DNA of 45,606 bases from Chara braunii. Lineage: Eukaryota; Streptophyta; Charophyceae; Charales; Characeae. This document shows positions 10,484-20,723 of this stretch, piece by piece. The DNA lies in NCBI GenBank assembly GCA_003427395.1, contig BFEA01000556.1, positions 69,109 to 114,714 on the forward strand, read 5' to 3'. The notes beneath the pieces were generated by a model. It did not search any database. It was not told the DNA's origin and was given only the letters and a program-made list of their open reading frames with translations. Position numbers and translations under genes: made by a program. How positions within the stretch are numbered: position 1 is the first letter of the stretch; each line of letters starts with the position of its first letter.

Positions 10484-10572
10484 GTCCTTCGGGACAACTG
10501 TAAAAATTGGGACGATACAGGGAAGATTAGCATGGCCCCTGTGTAAGAGTGACACACACTAATGTGGGGCCA
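10484..10572 (+). pseudogene. U6: U6 snRNA-like sequence, copy 2
   Basis: It aligns with plant U6 from GTCCTTCGGGAC through AAAAATTGGGACGATACAG, AGATTAGCATGGCCCCTG and GTGACACACAC to a GGGGCCAT tail that parallels the AATGGTCC end of U6. The AGC triad is intact (GATTAGCATGG), but the ACAGAGA box reads ACAGGGA, so each copy has damaged a different catalytic motif. It shares the shortened 5' stem with copy 1. No U6-type upstream promoter is visible. Confidence 0.85.
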
Positions 10573-10598
10573 TACCCAACTGAGTTGCTGTTCCCTTG

Positions 10599-10603
10599 TT
10601 TTT
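10599..10603 (+). terminator. Possible Pol III terminator after U6-like copy 2
   Basis: TTTTT occurs 27 nt after the U6-like 3' end. A run of four or more T on the sense strand is the known RNA polymerase III stop signal. Copy 1 has no comparable T run nearby. Confidence 0.4.
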
Positions 10604-12367
10604 GGCGTTACGGGACTTGATCCATAGGCCTATAGACTAGTGTTTTTTTTTGTTTTTTGTTTTTTTGACAAAGTCAGGCCTGTTCAATTTTATTATTATT
10701 ATTTTTCTTTTTTTTATAGGTAGGCCGTAGGTTTGGAACCCTCTTAGTTTGGTTTTCCATCTAGGTACGTGTAGGCAAATTTTACAATGAAGTCATAGAT
10801 GTTTGCTGTCTGGACGACCAGATAGGTCGGTAGGGGACTGCCGTGAGGTAGGGAGAAGAATCAAGTAGAAAAGGGGGCGGAGGTCGACGGTCTTGAGGTT
10901 CACCTCGCTGCTCTTTCTGTTCGCAGTCTTAGTGGAGCGTGCGCTGTTTCTCCACTACGCTGAATACGGGCATGTACACGGGGTATCCACCACGTTGATT
11001 GCGGCCATAGCTGAGGCCGGGCGGCTCCACTAGCAGCAGCGCCGGACTCTGCACTCAAACCAACAAGGCTGCATTGACTGAAGGAAGGAGTGAATCTGGA
11101 CGCATATCTGCGCCAGGTGCATTCAGAGGAAGGAACGAAATTGATGAAGAAAGGAAGGATGTGTATGCCAAGGGGGCGGGAAATATACAACTGGCTCGTT
11201 TCGGAGTAGATCTGAGTAGCGAAAAGTGCCTTGAAGGAGCTTTTTGACGGGCAAATGGAATGGCAGCCGGAGTTTGGTGGATCGGAGAGTGTATGGGGGA
11301 GTAAAGGAAGAAGAGAGCCAGCGAAAGTGTCGAGGGAGACAGTGAGGAGAAAAAAGGGGGTAAATTTCGATTATCTCGGTCGTTCCTTGGTCATTTTTGA
11401 GCAAACTAAGACTCTAAACTAGGGTTTTTAGACATGGCGAGTCAGTCTGTAGCATCAGAATTTGATTTTAACAGGTCGCATGGCCGGTATAAGGATTAAA
11501 TACTGCGCAGGGTAATGAACCTGGTCACTTTTTAACGGGAGATTCGTTCGCATTTTTGCACACTAGGAGAATAGCAGAACATGATCGTAGCTGCGCACCA
11601 TTACCCTCACTCTCAACAAGGAGGGGAANTGAATCTGACCATGGGTCTGCGAGAGATGCATTCGGAATAGACAAAGAAAATGGNGGAGTAGAGAGGAAAA
11701 ACCAGCAAGNGGATGGAAGAGCTCGTAACTCACCCGTTTCCTAACANAACTAGGTNGAGGAGAGCACTACTCCAACGTTTTTGGGTAGGGCGAGTACAGT
11801 AGTCACGTTAGTTTTGGCGTTAGTATAGTGGGAAAGGAGTTAGAAGAAACAGAGGTGCGCGGGGCAAGGGGAAAGTGACGAGGAGAAAAGCCAGAAGAGG
11901 ATGTGTGACTATGGAAGAGGAAGCAGGGAGGGGGCAAGGTAAAAGAGCCTGAGGTTCGCAGTGAATTGAGAGGGAGATAAAGAAGAAGGGTCGATCTTAC
12001 CTGGTCAACTACTACCGTGTGTCGTTTTGCGCCAATATGCAATGTATCTGGCAATGACCTGGCGGAAGATCCATCTTCTTTTCTTTCTGTGAGAGGAACC
12101 TCGTTATTGCAGTCACGAAGCCTTGCATGCTTGAAGCCGCTTTATTACCTTCATGGTTGTTGATCGAGATTGCAATACTCTTCAGTACGCTGATGATCAT
12201 CGGGCAGTATCGGACATGACTGTGTCGCTTGTAATCGCCGTCGTCAGGACCACCATCATCGGGGACAACTATTTGCTATCCTATCTGCGCAAGTAAGGAC
12301 AGAGAAAGAAAGCTCACCTTGATCGTTTTCAAGGATCATGCTGAATTTTGCTCGAGATTTCGGGTGT
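10604..12367 (+). other. Leader continuation; no recognised gene
   Basis: There is no convincing protein. A module reading GTGAATCTGGACGCATATCTGCG followed by GGTGCATTCAGAGG (about 11090-11130) recurs diverged at 11630-11670, where several ambiguous bases occur. GGATTAAATACTGCGCAGGG at ~11492 is echoed by GGATAAATACTGTGCAGGG at ~19470, giving two TATA-like sites in similar contexts. GGGAGATTCGTTCGCATTT at ~11540 belongs to the hairpin family described at 12431. Confidence 0.4.
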
Positions 12368-12467
12368 ATCCCCCTGTATTCAAGCGGGAGATCTATTCGC
12401 ATTTGGCACGACTGATACATGGGCTGCGTGGAATGCATCCTCCCATGTTCTAGTGGAGGATTCATTC
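12368..12467 (+). repeat. Covarying hairpin pair (ATCCNCC...GGNGGAT family)
   Basis: The best member has arms 12431-12443 (GAATGCATCCTCC) and 12455-12467 (GGAGGATTCATTC) around the loop CATGTTCTAGT: 12 of 13 positions pair. A neighbour pairs ATCCCCC (12368-12374) with GGGAGAT (12386-12392) with one mismatch. Related units at 9234 and 9365 keep a similar loop (CATGTCCTAGT, CATATCTCA) and the TCATTC/CACTCG exit, but use different, still complementary arms. This looks like a small family of foldback units in the leader. Confidence 0.6.
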
Positions 12468-14893
12468 ACGTTTACAGTGAATGCACCTGGCCAACTGTAA
12501 GGGAGGGAAGTTATGGCATGCTCGCCTCCCCCATCTGATTGGCAGGCTGCCCGTTGTTACTATCCCAGAGGGATTGTTGCATTCGCTTTTTCAGGGCCAT
12601 TACGGTCCTAATGGTCGCAATACCTATCTATGTCGTACTGGAACCCACAGTTTTCTGAGTGCTCGTTATCATTGCCCTCCGTACTCGTCGTTTAGCTCGT
12701 CATAGTCATTTTCACGCCTGTTACTGATTCCCTTTCCGGTCGATTCTCACTTCGCAGATTTGGTAAGTAAGTATTGCGTGGAGCACTCAATATGGCACCT
12801 TGCTCATGGTTACTTAGATATTGTTCATAATCCTAGCCACACTAGTTATCACAATCCGGTGAAGCTTGCATTGCTCATTGCGGGGCTTGAGAAGGAGGGA
12901 AGGAGGATTACGCTAACAAAGTGTGTAGATGATGAAAAGCGAGAAAGAGAGGGGGGAAACGAACTCACCAGGTTCAGACATATCAAGGACTGATGAACGG
13001 TTGTAGCTAGTGGGTAGAGTGAGTTGCCTGCCTAAATCCGTCAATAAGTGGGGCTTCTGTTGGCAGAGGGAACTCACGAGAGTCTGAGACAACTGAGATC
13101 AACGAGTTGTTAACTTTTACTTGACCCTGGGAGGGTTGATGCTGGTAGTGTTGTTGCCCTTTGATGATCAGGCTGCGATCTCAGGCTGTCGTGTACACTG
13201 TCGAACTCCCACAGGTGTTTATCTTGATCTGTGTGTTGCCCTTTGTTCAATCCATTGAGATCACGGTGATGCTTTAGCAGGCGTGTTTGGCCTCGTCACC
13301 CTACTATCCATAATCAATTATGCGGTCGTTTAGCGGTTGGGTCTGATTGTCACTGCCAAGATTCCCACAGTCATTATCAGGCTTATATTTAGGTGACTCG
13401 CTAAGAGTGAGTCAGTTGGAGTTATATTTGTTACTCAGGTGCTGCCGTTTTCTTGGGTCAAGCGAGACTACGGATCGACCAGGCAGACGATACTGGTGTC
13501 CTTTTCAGTCAAATGTCCCCAATTGTCTCAAGTGATTGCCGCTATCTGCGGTGCACGGTCGCTGTGGTTTCCACTGAACTACAGATGTGGTGAGATTATT
13601 AGAAGGGTTTGTTGCGCAGTAAAATGGTGCTGCTACTGTGAACCAGTAATTGCGGATGGACAGGCTCCTAAATTGTTGTGATCTACCCAAAATAAGCAGA
13701 CTGCCATTATCGGGCTGTTATTTCGGGTTGCTACGACATATAAAATACTGTTCTCTTGAGCTTTGAGTACGGATGCTGCTATTGTAGTCCCTGCTGACAG
13801 CAGTAGCTACTTACCATATTAAAAAGCGATCGTTTCGGGTTCTTTTGTAAACAGCTACCTACTGTGGCGCTGTTGTGCATTACAACGCCGCTGCTAACGT
13901 GGTGCTGACCTGAAGGTTATCGCTGTGAGAGTTTGCTGTGCTACAACTTAGTGGACTTCGATTGCTATGTTTCGGGGCTGCTGAGGCGGTAGCAGAGTTT
14001 TGGCCTCGTGAGTGCATAACGTCGAACTGCTGTGTGTTTCGACGGTACTATTGGCTGGGTAGTTTGTGGCACTCCTGCTGTGGGAATTTGGGTCCTCATT
14101 ATTACACAATTGTTGTGTCTTCATTGCACTTTTGTCATATGCTGTTGGATCAGCTGTGCATTTGATGTGCACACTGAATTCTTTTTTTGAGTAGCACTGT
14201 GTTTCGCCTACAGTCTAAATAAAGCACGTGGGTGTGCTTCATTTGAGTGCAGCTTTAAGAGGTCGCGTAGTTGTAGTTGGATCGAGTTTGAAGCATTGAG
14301 ATTTAGAGGAGTGACCTGACTCTTTAGAGGAGCCGTTGCTGCAACTTGGGATCGTCAGAGAGCCAATGACCAACTATTTTACTTCAGTTTGATGGGTGGC
14401 TGCGCGTTTTGGCCGCCATTGCGGGGCCCTCAGGCGAACCAAGATTTCAAGGTCCTCTCATTGTGAGTTGAGTTGTCCCACCTTTGGGTCTCGAGAGTTT
14501 GAACTTTCTTTCGCTGTCCTTCCCACTCTCAGTCTAGTCTAAGGTGACGAGAGGAAGGCGGCAGGCGGGATTGCAACCCGTAGGTGCGCATCAAGACCTT
14601 GTGGGAGGTCCACCCACCGATTGCGGGAGCTCTGCCGGAGCCCAGGCGGGGTTCTGGAGGCAGGGAACTTCAGGTATATCTCCGTTAACCTGTGTGACCC
14701 CTTCCCCTAACCTTTATCCTTGGGCTACTTGAACACAGCTATGTGAGGTTATTACTTCTTACTTTTGTTATGTATGTCAGGACATGCTCTACAAAAGGTT
14801 AAATAAACACTTATATATGAGAAAAGCCAGATACTTTGAGCGAATTCAGACAGAATGAATTGGGGGAAGGCGGGAGGAAGATGTTATGTATGC
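12468..14893 (+). other. Leader continuation; no recognised gene
   Basis: About 2.4 kb without a recognisable domain or RNA gene. Open frames are short and unrelated to known families. AATAAA-type polyadenylation-like signals occur near 14217 and 14802 but follow no coding region that I can identify. The T-rich, GCTGCT-punctuated composition at 13.4-14.2 kb resembles degenerate non-coding DNA. Confidence 0.4.
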
Positions 14894-16200
14894 GTTTGAC
14901 CGGGTCAACCCAAGGCTGAGCCCCTCCGGGTGGATGTGGGCTCAGTGCTGTGTTTTATTGAGGTTTGCTGATCTGAATGAGTGGCTCTTATGGCTGGTCT
15001 ACCCGGGTGGGATAGGATCAGTCACTGTTTTATTTGAGGGTTTCTGAACAGGAGGACGGGCACCCCGGGTGGGGAAGGCTCAGAATCCTGGTGTTTATTT
15101 TAATGAGTTGCGGTGTGTGTTTTCTTCTGAGGGAGTAACGGCATAAGACTAAGCGTACCCTAGGTTAGGGCGGCTTAGCCATGAGCCATGAACTAAATGG
15201 TCAACCAGAGTATAAAACTTGATATATATACAATTTGAACTTATACTTCTGACAGACCGGGCGCCCCGGGTGGGGAAAGCCAGTCAGTAAGTCAGGTAGA
15301 ACTAAGGAAGAGGGAAAGAGATGAAGAGTAAAACAAAGGTAACTGGGCAGACTGAACGTACCCTGGGGTTAGGGCGGTTCAGTTATATGCTCATGATAGT
15401 AAAACAAAGGTAACTGGGCAGACTGAACGTACCCTAGGGTTAGGGCGGTTCAGTTATATGCTCATGATAACACTAAGGAGCAGAGAGTTAGTATAAATTT
15501 GTTCTATTTTCCCTTCTAAACATGAGGCAGGATCGGAAGTTTCATTATTGGAAAGGTCCGATCGATTGCTTAATAAGAGAAGGAAAAACATAAAGTCTGT
15601 GAAAGTATTTGTACCCTATTTCATGTTGTATGGCTAGCTAGGCGTACCCTAGGGTTAGGGCGGCCTAGCAATAAGCCTTTGTCATTTAAAGTAAGTTGGA
15701 CGTACCCTAGGGTTAGGGCGGTCCAGTGTTTTGGTGTTTAAACCGTTCAGGCAGATCAGGCACACCCTAGGGTTAGGGCAGCCTGATCACAATGCCTTAT
15801 GTAACTTAAACTGTATGGCTAACTAGGCGNACCCTAGGGTTAGGGCGGCCTAGTAATATGCCTTTGTCGTTGATGTGCTGTGGGTTGGACGTACCCTAGG
15901 GTTAGGGCGGTTCAACTTTTTGTCGTTTGTACTTATGTTCATGCAAGCTAGACCTACCCCTGGGTAGGGATGGTCTAGAATGATGCCGTATGTAACTTTG
16001 TTTAAAGCAGACTGGGCACATCCTAGGGTTAGGGCAGCCCAGTCTTATGCACTTGTTGTTAGTTAGGCATATGCCTTATGTGTATAGTTCATGTTATGGT
16101 GGGCACACCCTAGGGTTAGGGCAGTCCAAATGTGCGTGCCTTACTTGTGTACCTAGGCAGGTCACGCATACCCTAGGATTAGGGCCTTGTCTGACCGTAT
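14894..16200 (+). repeat. Tandem array of ~16 covarying hairpins with a CCCTAGGGTTAGGG core
   Basis: Each unit is arm, CGTA, CCCTA-GGGT-TAGGG core, CG, complementary arm, then a spacer like ATATGCCTTATGTAACTT. Arms differ between units yet stay complementary: CTAAGC/GCTTAG (15149), ACTGAAC/GTTCAGT (15351 and 15422), GCTAGGC/GCCTAGC (15637), TGGAC/GTCCA (15697), GATCAGGC/GCCTGATC (15754), ACTAGGC/GCCTAGT (15822), GTTGGAC/GTTCAAC (15884), CTAGACC/GGTCTAG (15948), GACTGGGC/GCCCAGTC (16010). Unit starts from 15637 are 57-68 bp apart. Early units (14916, 14994, 15044, 15249) have a related core built on CCCGGGTGGG. The core resembles telomeric repeats but is not tandem telomere DNA. Confidence 0.9.
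15327..15468 (+). repeat. 71 bp exact-period tandem duplication within the hairpin array
   Basis: Two consecutive copies run from AGTAAAACAAAGGTAACTGG to ATATGCTCATGATA, starting at 15327 and 15398. They differ at a single site I can see, CCCTGGGG versus CCCTAGGG in the core. This shows the array expands by local tandem duplication before arms diverge. Confidence 0.95.
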
Positions 16201-16543
16201 GCCATAGGAAAGGGGGATGTAAAAGGGAATAACGAGGTTTTTGAACGAACTATGAGGTTGAAAGAAACCTAAGGGTTAGTGAGAGATGTTCGTTGTGATT
16301 GTTTGTGTGTGTGTTTGCGGGCTCTCACTCTGGGGCATCTTTTGATAGGATTAGTTGCTTTAGATGCTCGCTGAGTGCTGGAGCCATAGGCAGATAAGAT
16401 GGATGATGGGAGAGAAGCTTAGGATAAAATAGGACTTGACAGTCTAGGAGTTAGGATCAGTGCTAGCTCACGCTCTCATCTAGAGGTCGTGCAGACTATC
16501 GCTGATTCTACCTTCCAAGTAAGCGTCAGAAGTAAGTCCCAAG

Positions 16544-16707
16544 TATAGTTTTGCTTTGTCTTTCTATTTTCAGCTTTGTATAAATCTTGGCAGCCTCCTT
16601 TTCCTACGGGAAGCGCTGCCGAAATTATAGTTTTGCTTTGTCTTTCTATTTTCAGCTTTGTATAAATCTTGGCAGCCTCCTTTTCCTACGGGAAGCGCTG
16701 CCGAAAT
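16544..16707 (+). repeat. 82 bp tandem duplication carrying a hairpin unit
   Basis: Copies starting TATAGTTTTGCTTTGTC at 16544 and 16626 are virtually identical and end CGCTGCCGAAATT. Each contains one hairpin of the GCTGCCGAAAT family. Confidence 0.95.
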
Positions 16708-16874
16708 TTCTACAAATCTGAAAGAGTTAGTCATTTTTGGGCTTTCAGAAATTCTGAAAAGGCACTTTTCCTACGGGAAGCGCTGCCGAAATTTCGTAGA
16801 ATTTGAGGAGTTAGAATAAATTTCGGCTAGGAGAAACTTGGCAAATCCACCCCGAGTAGGGGAGATGCTGCCGA
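16589..16874 (+). repeat. Hairpin family GGCAGC...GCTGCCGAAAT, four units
   Basis: Units lie at 16589-16620, 16671-16702, 16761-16787 and 16839-16874. The outer pairing is GGCAGC/GCTGCC. The inner stem is TTCC/GGAA in the first three units and CCCC/GGGG in the fourth, again a covarying change. All end GCTGCCGAA(A)TTTC. The same family occurs in the leader of the nested minus-strand element at 25246-25622, in the same sense relative to transcription. Confidence 0.85.
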
Positions 16875-18034
16875 ATTTCTCAGTGACTTGGCACTAGTAA
16901 GGGAAGTTGAGCATGAGATTAATAGAGGGGCTAGGATACGAGCTAGAAAGTACTCTCCATGTGGGGCAAACGTAGTAGTGGTTCTTTTTGGCCTGTACTG
17001 TGATGCATGTCTCTGTGATTCGACCGAAGGCTTGATCTGGCTATCATAATCCTATTAAAGATTATTCTTTTGTTATCGTTGATAACAGGTCGGTTGCCGA
17101 TTCGTCGGTTTACGACTCAACTTTCCTACTACTTCTGCTTCTCAACCTAAGGCCTTGGCCCTTGCTGGGTTTTATGTTTTCTTGGGTTTTCACCCAGATT
17201 CTTTGTAAATGGCCATTTCTTTAAGGACTGAGTATCTTTGTTCTGGAAAGGTGGAAAAAAGGTTGGGCTTGTGTGCGTAAGGCAGGGTGTGAGATGTAGA
17301 AGACTGAAAAGTTGACCCCTTTAGTGTGTGTGATGTCGTTTGAATTCTGTGTGTGATCGCAGGTATGTGTGGAGAAACCTCGATAAAGTTTGGTGATTGG
17401 TTGTGAATTGGATTGAGATAGGCAAATCACACAACTGTTGTGAGAGTGAACTACCACACAAACTCTTTGTTTGATTGCGATTGGACTTTTCCTATCCTGA
17501 TTCTTTGAGAGTCAAAGTAGGCGTATGCTCGGATAACCCTCACAAGGATATGCGACTGCACGCTTACGACCCTCTTTTACTCTTTGATTTTATATGGTCG
17601 AACGTTAGTCCCCAGGTCCTAGGTTCGGGGCTGAAGGGATTACCCTTCGCACAACTCTGACCTACTTACATTCCTAGGGAAACAGAAGCGCCGCGAGAAG
17701 GAGGGACTGACCCCCAACAACTCGGTCCGGCAGGGCATTCATGTCTTCTTCTGCTAGCGTCAAGCGCCCCTTTTCTCTTTCCTTGTCTAATTTGCTTTGG
17801 TGGAATGATAAAGTTCCGGGGGGAAGGGTTAGCGTGTCACTGGTGATGCGCCAGACAACTCACCACCGCTCCTAATCCCTTCTTGCCCCAGGGACCATCT
17901 TACCTCGCACCCCCTGGGACACCTCAGGGTGCTGAAGCCGGTTTTTGCGCTTGCTAAAGGTTTGCCCCCTTTAACGTGCACTTCAGCCAACGCCTGAGCG
18001 TCAAGAGCGAACCCATGGCTTAAACGAGGCCACT
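16875..18034 (+). other. Leader continuation; no recognised gene
   Basis: No coding or RNA gene is recognised. A short palindrome, TGTTATCGTTGATAACA, is at ~17072. The stretch 17480-18030 is GC-richer and seems to begin a different repeat that extends to ~19450, but I cannot name it. Confidence 0.35.
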
Positions 18035-18845
18035 CAGGTATGGGCACTACATGGTGCGCCAACATCACGATTGCTTACGCAAATCCGCATTGTTGGTCGG
18101 TATGCGAAAGTCCTGTGTTCGCGCGGCCTTATGTTAACCCGCGCGCGAGACACTTACCGATTTCCGCACCTGAAAGTTATGGGTGAAGCAAAAAGGGCAA
18201 AGGCGCGTTATGGCTAGTAGACCCGAGTTTCGATAGCGCGAAACGGCGCGTGGGCGAGATATCAATCCCAGTCGACGTATGGGGGTTTGCGTACGAGCCT
18301 CCAACGCCTCGAACAACGGGTTGCCTATGGGTCCGGCTTTGGGCACCATCCGGACGCATCTCACGGGTTGGCCTACACCTTCCACTTGAGACTGCTATCA
18401 GACTATGAGCTAGACAAAGAGATGAAATAGGGCGATCCTCCCTTTCTATCTGCAGTTGTTTCCTCTTTTAAATTTTCTTGGTTGGACGTTGTAGTCCGTG
18501 GTAGCCGCCAAAGTCAAACCCCTTGATTTTGGCTACCACGACAGTTCTGAAGCTGTCTACTCACCCCCTGTGCACAGGGTGCAGAAGAGGGTGTGGTCTT
18601 CAACCGCACATGGCGGTTGTCTGGCGTCGAGAGATTACCCCTCAAAGCGCCTGTCAGCCGATACTTGAGTGTCGAACACGACCGTCGAGACCACATAGTA
18701 CCCCATCAGCGCAAATGCTTGCGAATGTCCACATGGCTGGTCGATATGAGGAGGTCATGAGCGCGCACGACTCTTATACAAAAGTTCAGCGCGCGATGCC
18801 TACCTGATTCTCGCAGCATGAAGTTATGGGTCGGATACTGAAGGG
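18035..18845 (+). repeat. Diverged ~150 bp direct repeat flanking a hairpin
   Basis: About 18040-18185 and 18690-18835 share, in order, ACATGGTGC/ACATAGTAC, GCTTACGCAAATCCGCAT/GCTTGCGAATGTCCACAT, GGTCGGTATG/GGTCGATATG, a GCGCGCGA element and TGAAGTTATGGGT-like ends. They are the same orientation, ~650 bp apart and quite diverged. The 18497-18540 foldback lies between them. No coding function is recognised. Confidence 0.6.
18497..18540. repeat. Near-perfect 18-bp foldback
   Basis: CGTGGTAGCC at 18497 pairs with GGCTACCACG ending at 18540, and AAAGTCAA pairs with TTGATTTT inside it, with one GCC bulge and one wobble around an ACCCC loop. As RNA it would be a very stable hairpin. It could be a tiny foldback element or a structured RNA part. 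Confidence 0.8.
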
Positions 18846-19950
18846 ACTAGGAGTGTTGTGATGTTATGTTTGTTTTGTGTTTTTCCATGTGTTATGTGTA
18901 GGTAGATGTGAGTGTTGTGGTGTAACGCGTGGTGTGTGTGATGCGTCCTAGTCGACCGGCGCCGAGTCGCGTTTGGGACCTCAGCCCCCAGTACGTCGAT
19001 TCGCGTGCGGGTTTGATTTTTCGGGCGTTCAACCGCGTGTAACCCCCTATGCTACAGCGAACGAGAAACACCCTCGGTTGGGCCACCTCTGCAATTGCAT
19101 ACGAAAAACTTTCGCATGTGGTTCGGTAGCTCGGCAGGGATACGCCCATCTAAGGGATGGTGACAACTCCCACAGGTGGAGGTAAAGCGGTGCCTCGCGT
19201 GGCTTTGTCCTGTCGCAGGGACTCGCGAGAGGTACGGCTGGCGCACTCGGCGGGAGCGGCACCTCGCTCTCCGCGACGGAAGTCCTGCCAAATCCTGCAT
19301 GACGTAGCCGGGAGGGTCCCCTTGCGGGACCGATGCGCTCGACAACGTTCCATTGGTTGTGATCGTCGTCCTGTTTGCGACGTTAAAGAATTCATGAGGA
19401 CTTCGGGGGCCGTCCATATAAACGCCTCTCGATCAGCCAATCGATTGGTGTAACGCTCATTGCACGCGAGGATAAATACTGTGCAGGGCTGGCCAGCTCA
19501 GCAGGACTCGGGGCACAGGGGTGGGCCGTGTGCACACCTTTAGACATGCACGCTGTTCGGATTGCTCAGGAACTTTGACGACAAGAGACATTCAAGAAGA
19601 ACTGAGGGAGGGGTAGATTCCAGGTGACTAGTTTGGGCAAGATTCCACTCTGCAAATAGACCCAACAAATAATTCTATTTCTATCTTGATTAGTTAGGTG
19701 TACAACCATTAACATCTGACAGACAACGTAGTTTAGAACTGATTTTTTTTTATTATGCTTCTGTTTGCGGACTAGTCAAAGTCAAAGTAGTTTCGTTTGT
19801 AGGAACCTGAACTCACCTGTTGGACCCAAATGTATATACTCTCTGACGCAGCCACCGATTAATTAGTTTAATTAAAAGTCGGTCTGTGCACTACGCTGCG
19901 GTAAGCATCAAAGAGTGTCTTAGTGCAGATTGTGTACATTTTTGTAGCTT
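18846..19950 (+). other. Segment upstream of gag; no recognised gene
   Basis: No protein domain is visible. GGATAAATACTGTGCAGGG at ~19470 and CCATATAAACGCC at ~19414 are TATA-like. The last 300 bp before the gag ATG are A/T-rich and probably the immediate 5' untranslated leader of gag. Confidence 0.35.
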
Positions 19951-20361
19951 ATGAGCGATAGGGATTCCAGTAGTGAGGACGACCGGATCTTGCGATCGGT
20001 TAGACGCCCGATTGCCCACGTGGCATTAGGACCCAAGGGTGATAGCTTGCTGTTCCACCAGCAAAGGGAGCGGCAGCAGCAGCAGCGAAGGGCTAGGGCA
20101 GCAGAGGCCAGCAGGGCATTCGCAAGCGAAGCCGCAACTTCAGCAGCCATGGCAACTGCTGCGCAGCAGAGTTCCCAGACTAGCAGTTCAGGGACCGTAG
20201 GGTCAATCGTCGCGCAGACCCCGAGTCAGTCCACTGGCGTCATGGCAAGCCAGCCATTAGTGTTGACTTCCGATGAGATCGCCATACAGCAGGCAACACT
20301 GCAGGAGGCACAACTACAGAAGGCTTTAGGAGATAAAAGCGGAGAAGGAAAGAATGATTAG
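19951..20361 (+). pseudogene. gag: Gag N-terminal segment of the plus-strand Ty3/gypsy element
   Basis: A 136-codon frame starts at an ATG in an A/T-rich context. It encodes an acidic start (MSDRDSSSEDD), then a Gln-rich and Ala/Ser-rich low-complexity region and an LQEAQLQKAL helix. This is the usual look of the poorly conserved N-terminal part of plant-type Gag, upstream of the capsid domain. The frame stops at a TAG (20359-20361), 8 bp before the target site (20369-20373) of the nested element. The rest of gag resumes after 27345. The assignment is by position, since no domain defines this part alone. The start is chosen because it is the first ATG of the frame and follows the leader. Confidence 0.7.
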
Positions 20362-20368
20362 AAGAAGA

Positions 20369-20373
20369 GCTAG
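20369..20373. repeat. Left target-site duplication GCTAG of the nested element
   Basis: GCTAG immediately precedes the TGTG end of the LTR at 20374 and is repeated exactly at 27341-27345. Five base pairs is the usual Ty3/gypsy duplication length. Confidence 0.92.
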
Positions 20374-20723
20374 TGTGCCGGACCCGCCGGGATGGCGGTC
20401 CGACAGGATGGAGACGAAGGGGTAGAGGAAGGAGGAAGTGGAGATGGAGATGGAAGGGACAACGCAGCTCTGACGCAGACTCAACACCGCACGTACTCCA
20501 ACAAGTGCAAAATGGTGAATGATGAAAAACAGACAACAGTTGGGGATACCCCCTGCGGACTGACTGACTGGACTGGACTGGCCTGGTATCGACAGTGGTA
20601 CCGGGCAGGACTGGAACAGCACACGGCCTGTGGGGTCAGGCTACGATCTGGTCCCACATGCCGAACTGGCAAATAGCCAAATAGGCCCTAGCTGTAGGCC
20701 AGGGCAGATGGAGGCCCGCTGCA
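20374..20723 (-). repeat. 3' LTR of the nested chromovirus (350 bp)
   Basis: In plus orientation it runs from TGTGCCGGACCC to CCCGCTGCA and matches 26990-27340 along its whole length. It contains a (GACT)n/GGACTGGACTGG microsatellite-like core and GGCAAATAGCCAAATAGGCC near the end. Confidence 0.92.

Noticed and set aside
8942-10572. Functional U6 snRNA genes
   Set aside because: Each copy has a mutation in a catalytically essential motif (AGC triad or ACAGAGA box), the 3' part is eroded, and neither has the plant U6 upstream element with a TATA box.
15149-16190. CCCTAGGGTTAGGG words as an interstitial telomere
   Set aside because: The telomere-like heptamers are never in tandem; each sits once as the tip of a hairpin unit with complementary arms, and adjacent sequence is non-telomeric.
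14894-16874. CRISPR-like array
   Set aside because: The constant part is a palindrome tip inside each unit, the variable parts are complementary arms rather than unique spacers, and the surroundings are eukaryotic retrotransposon DNA.
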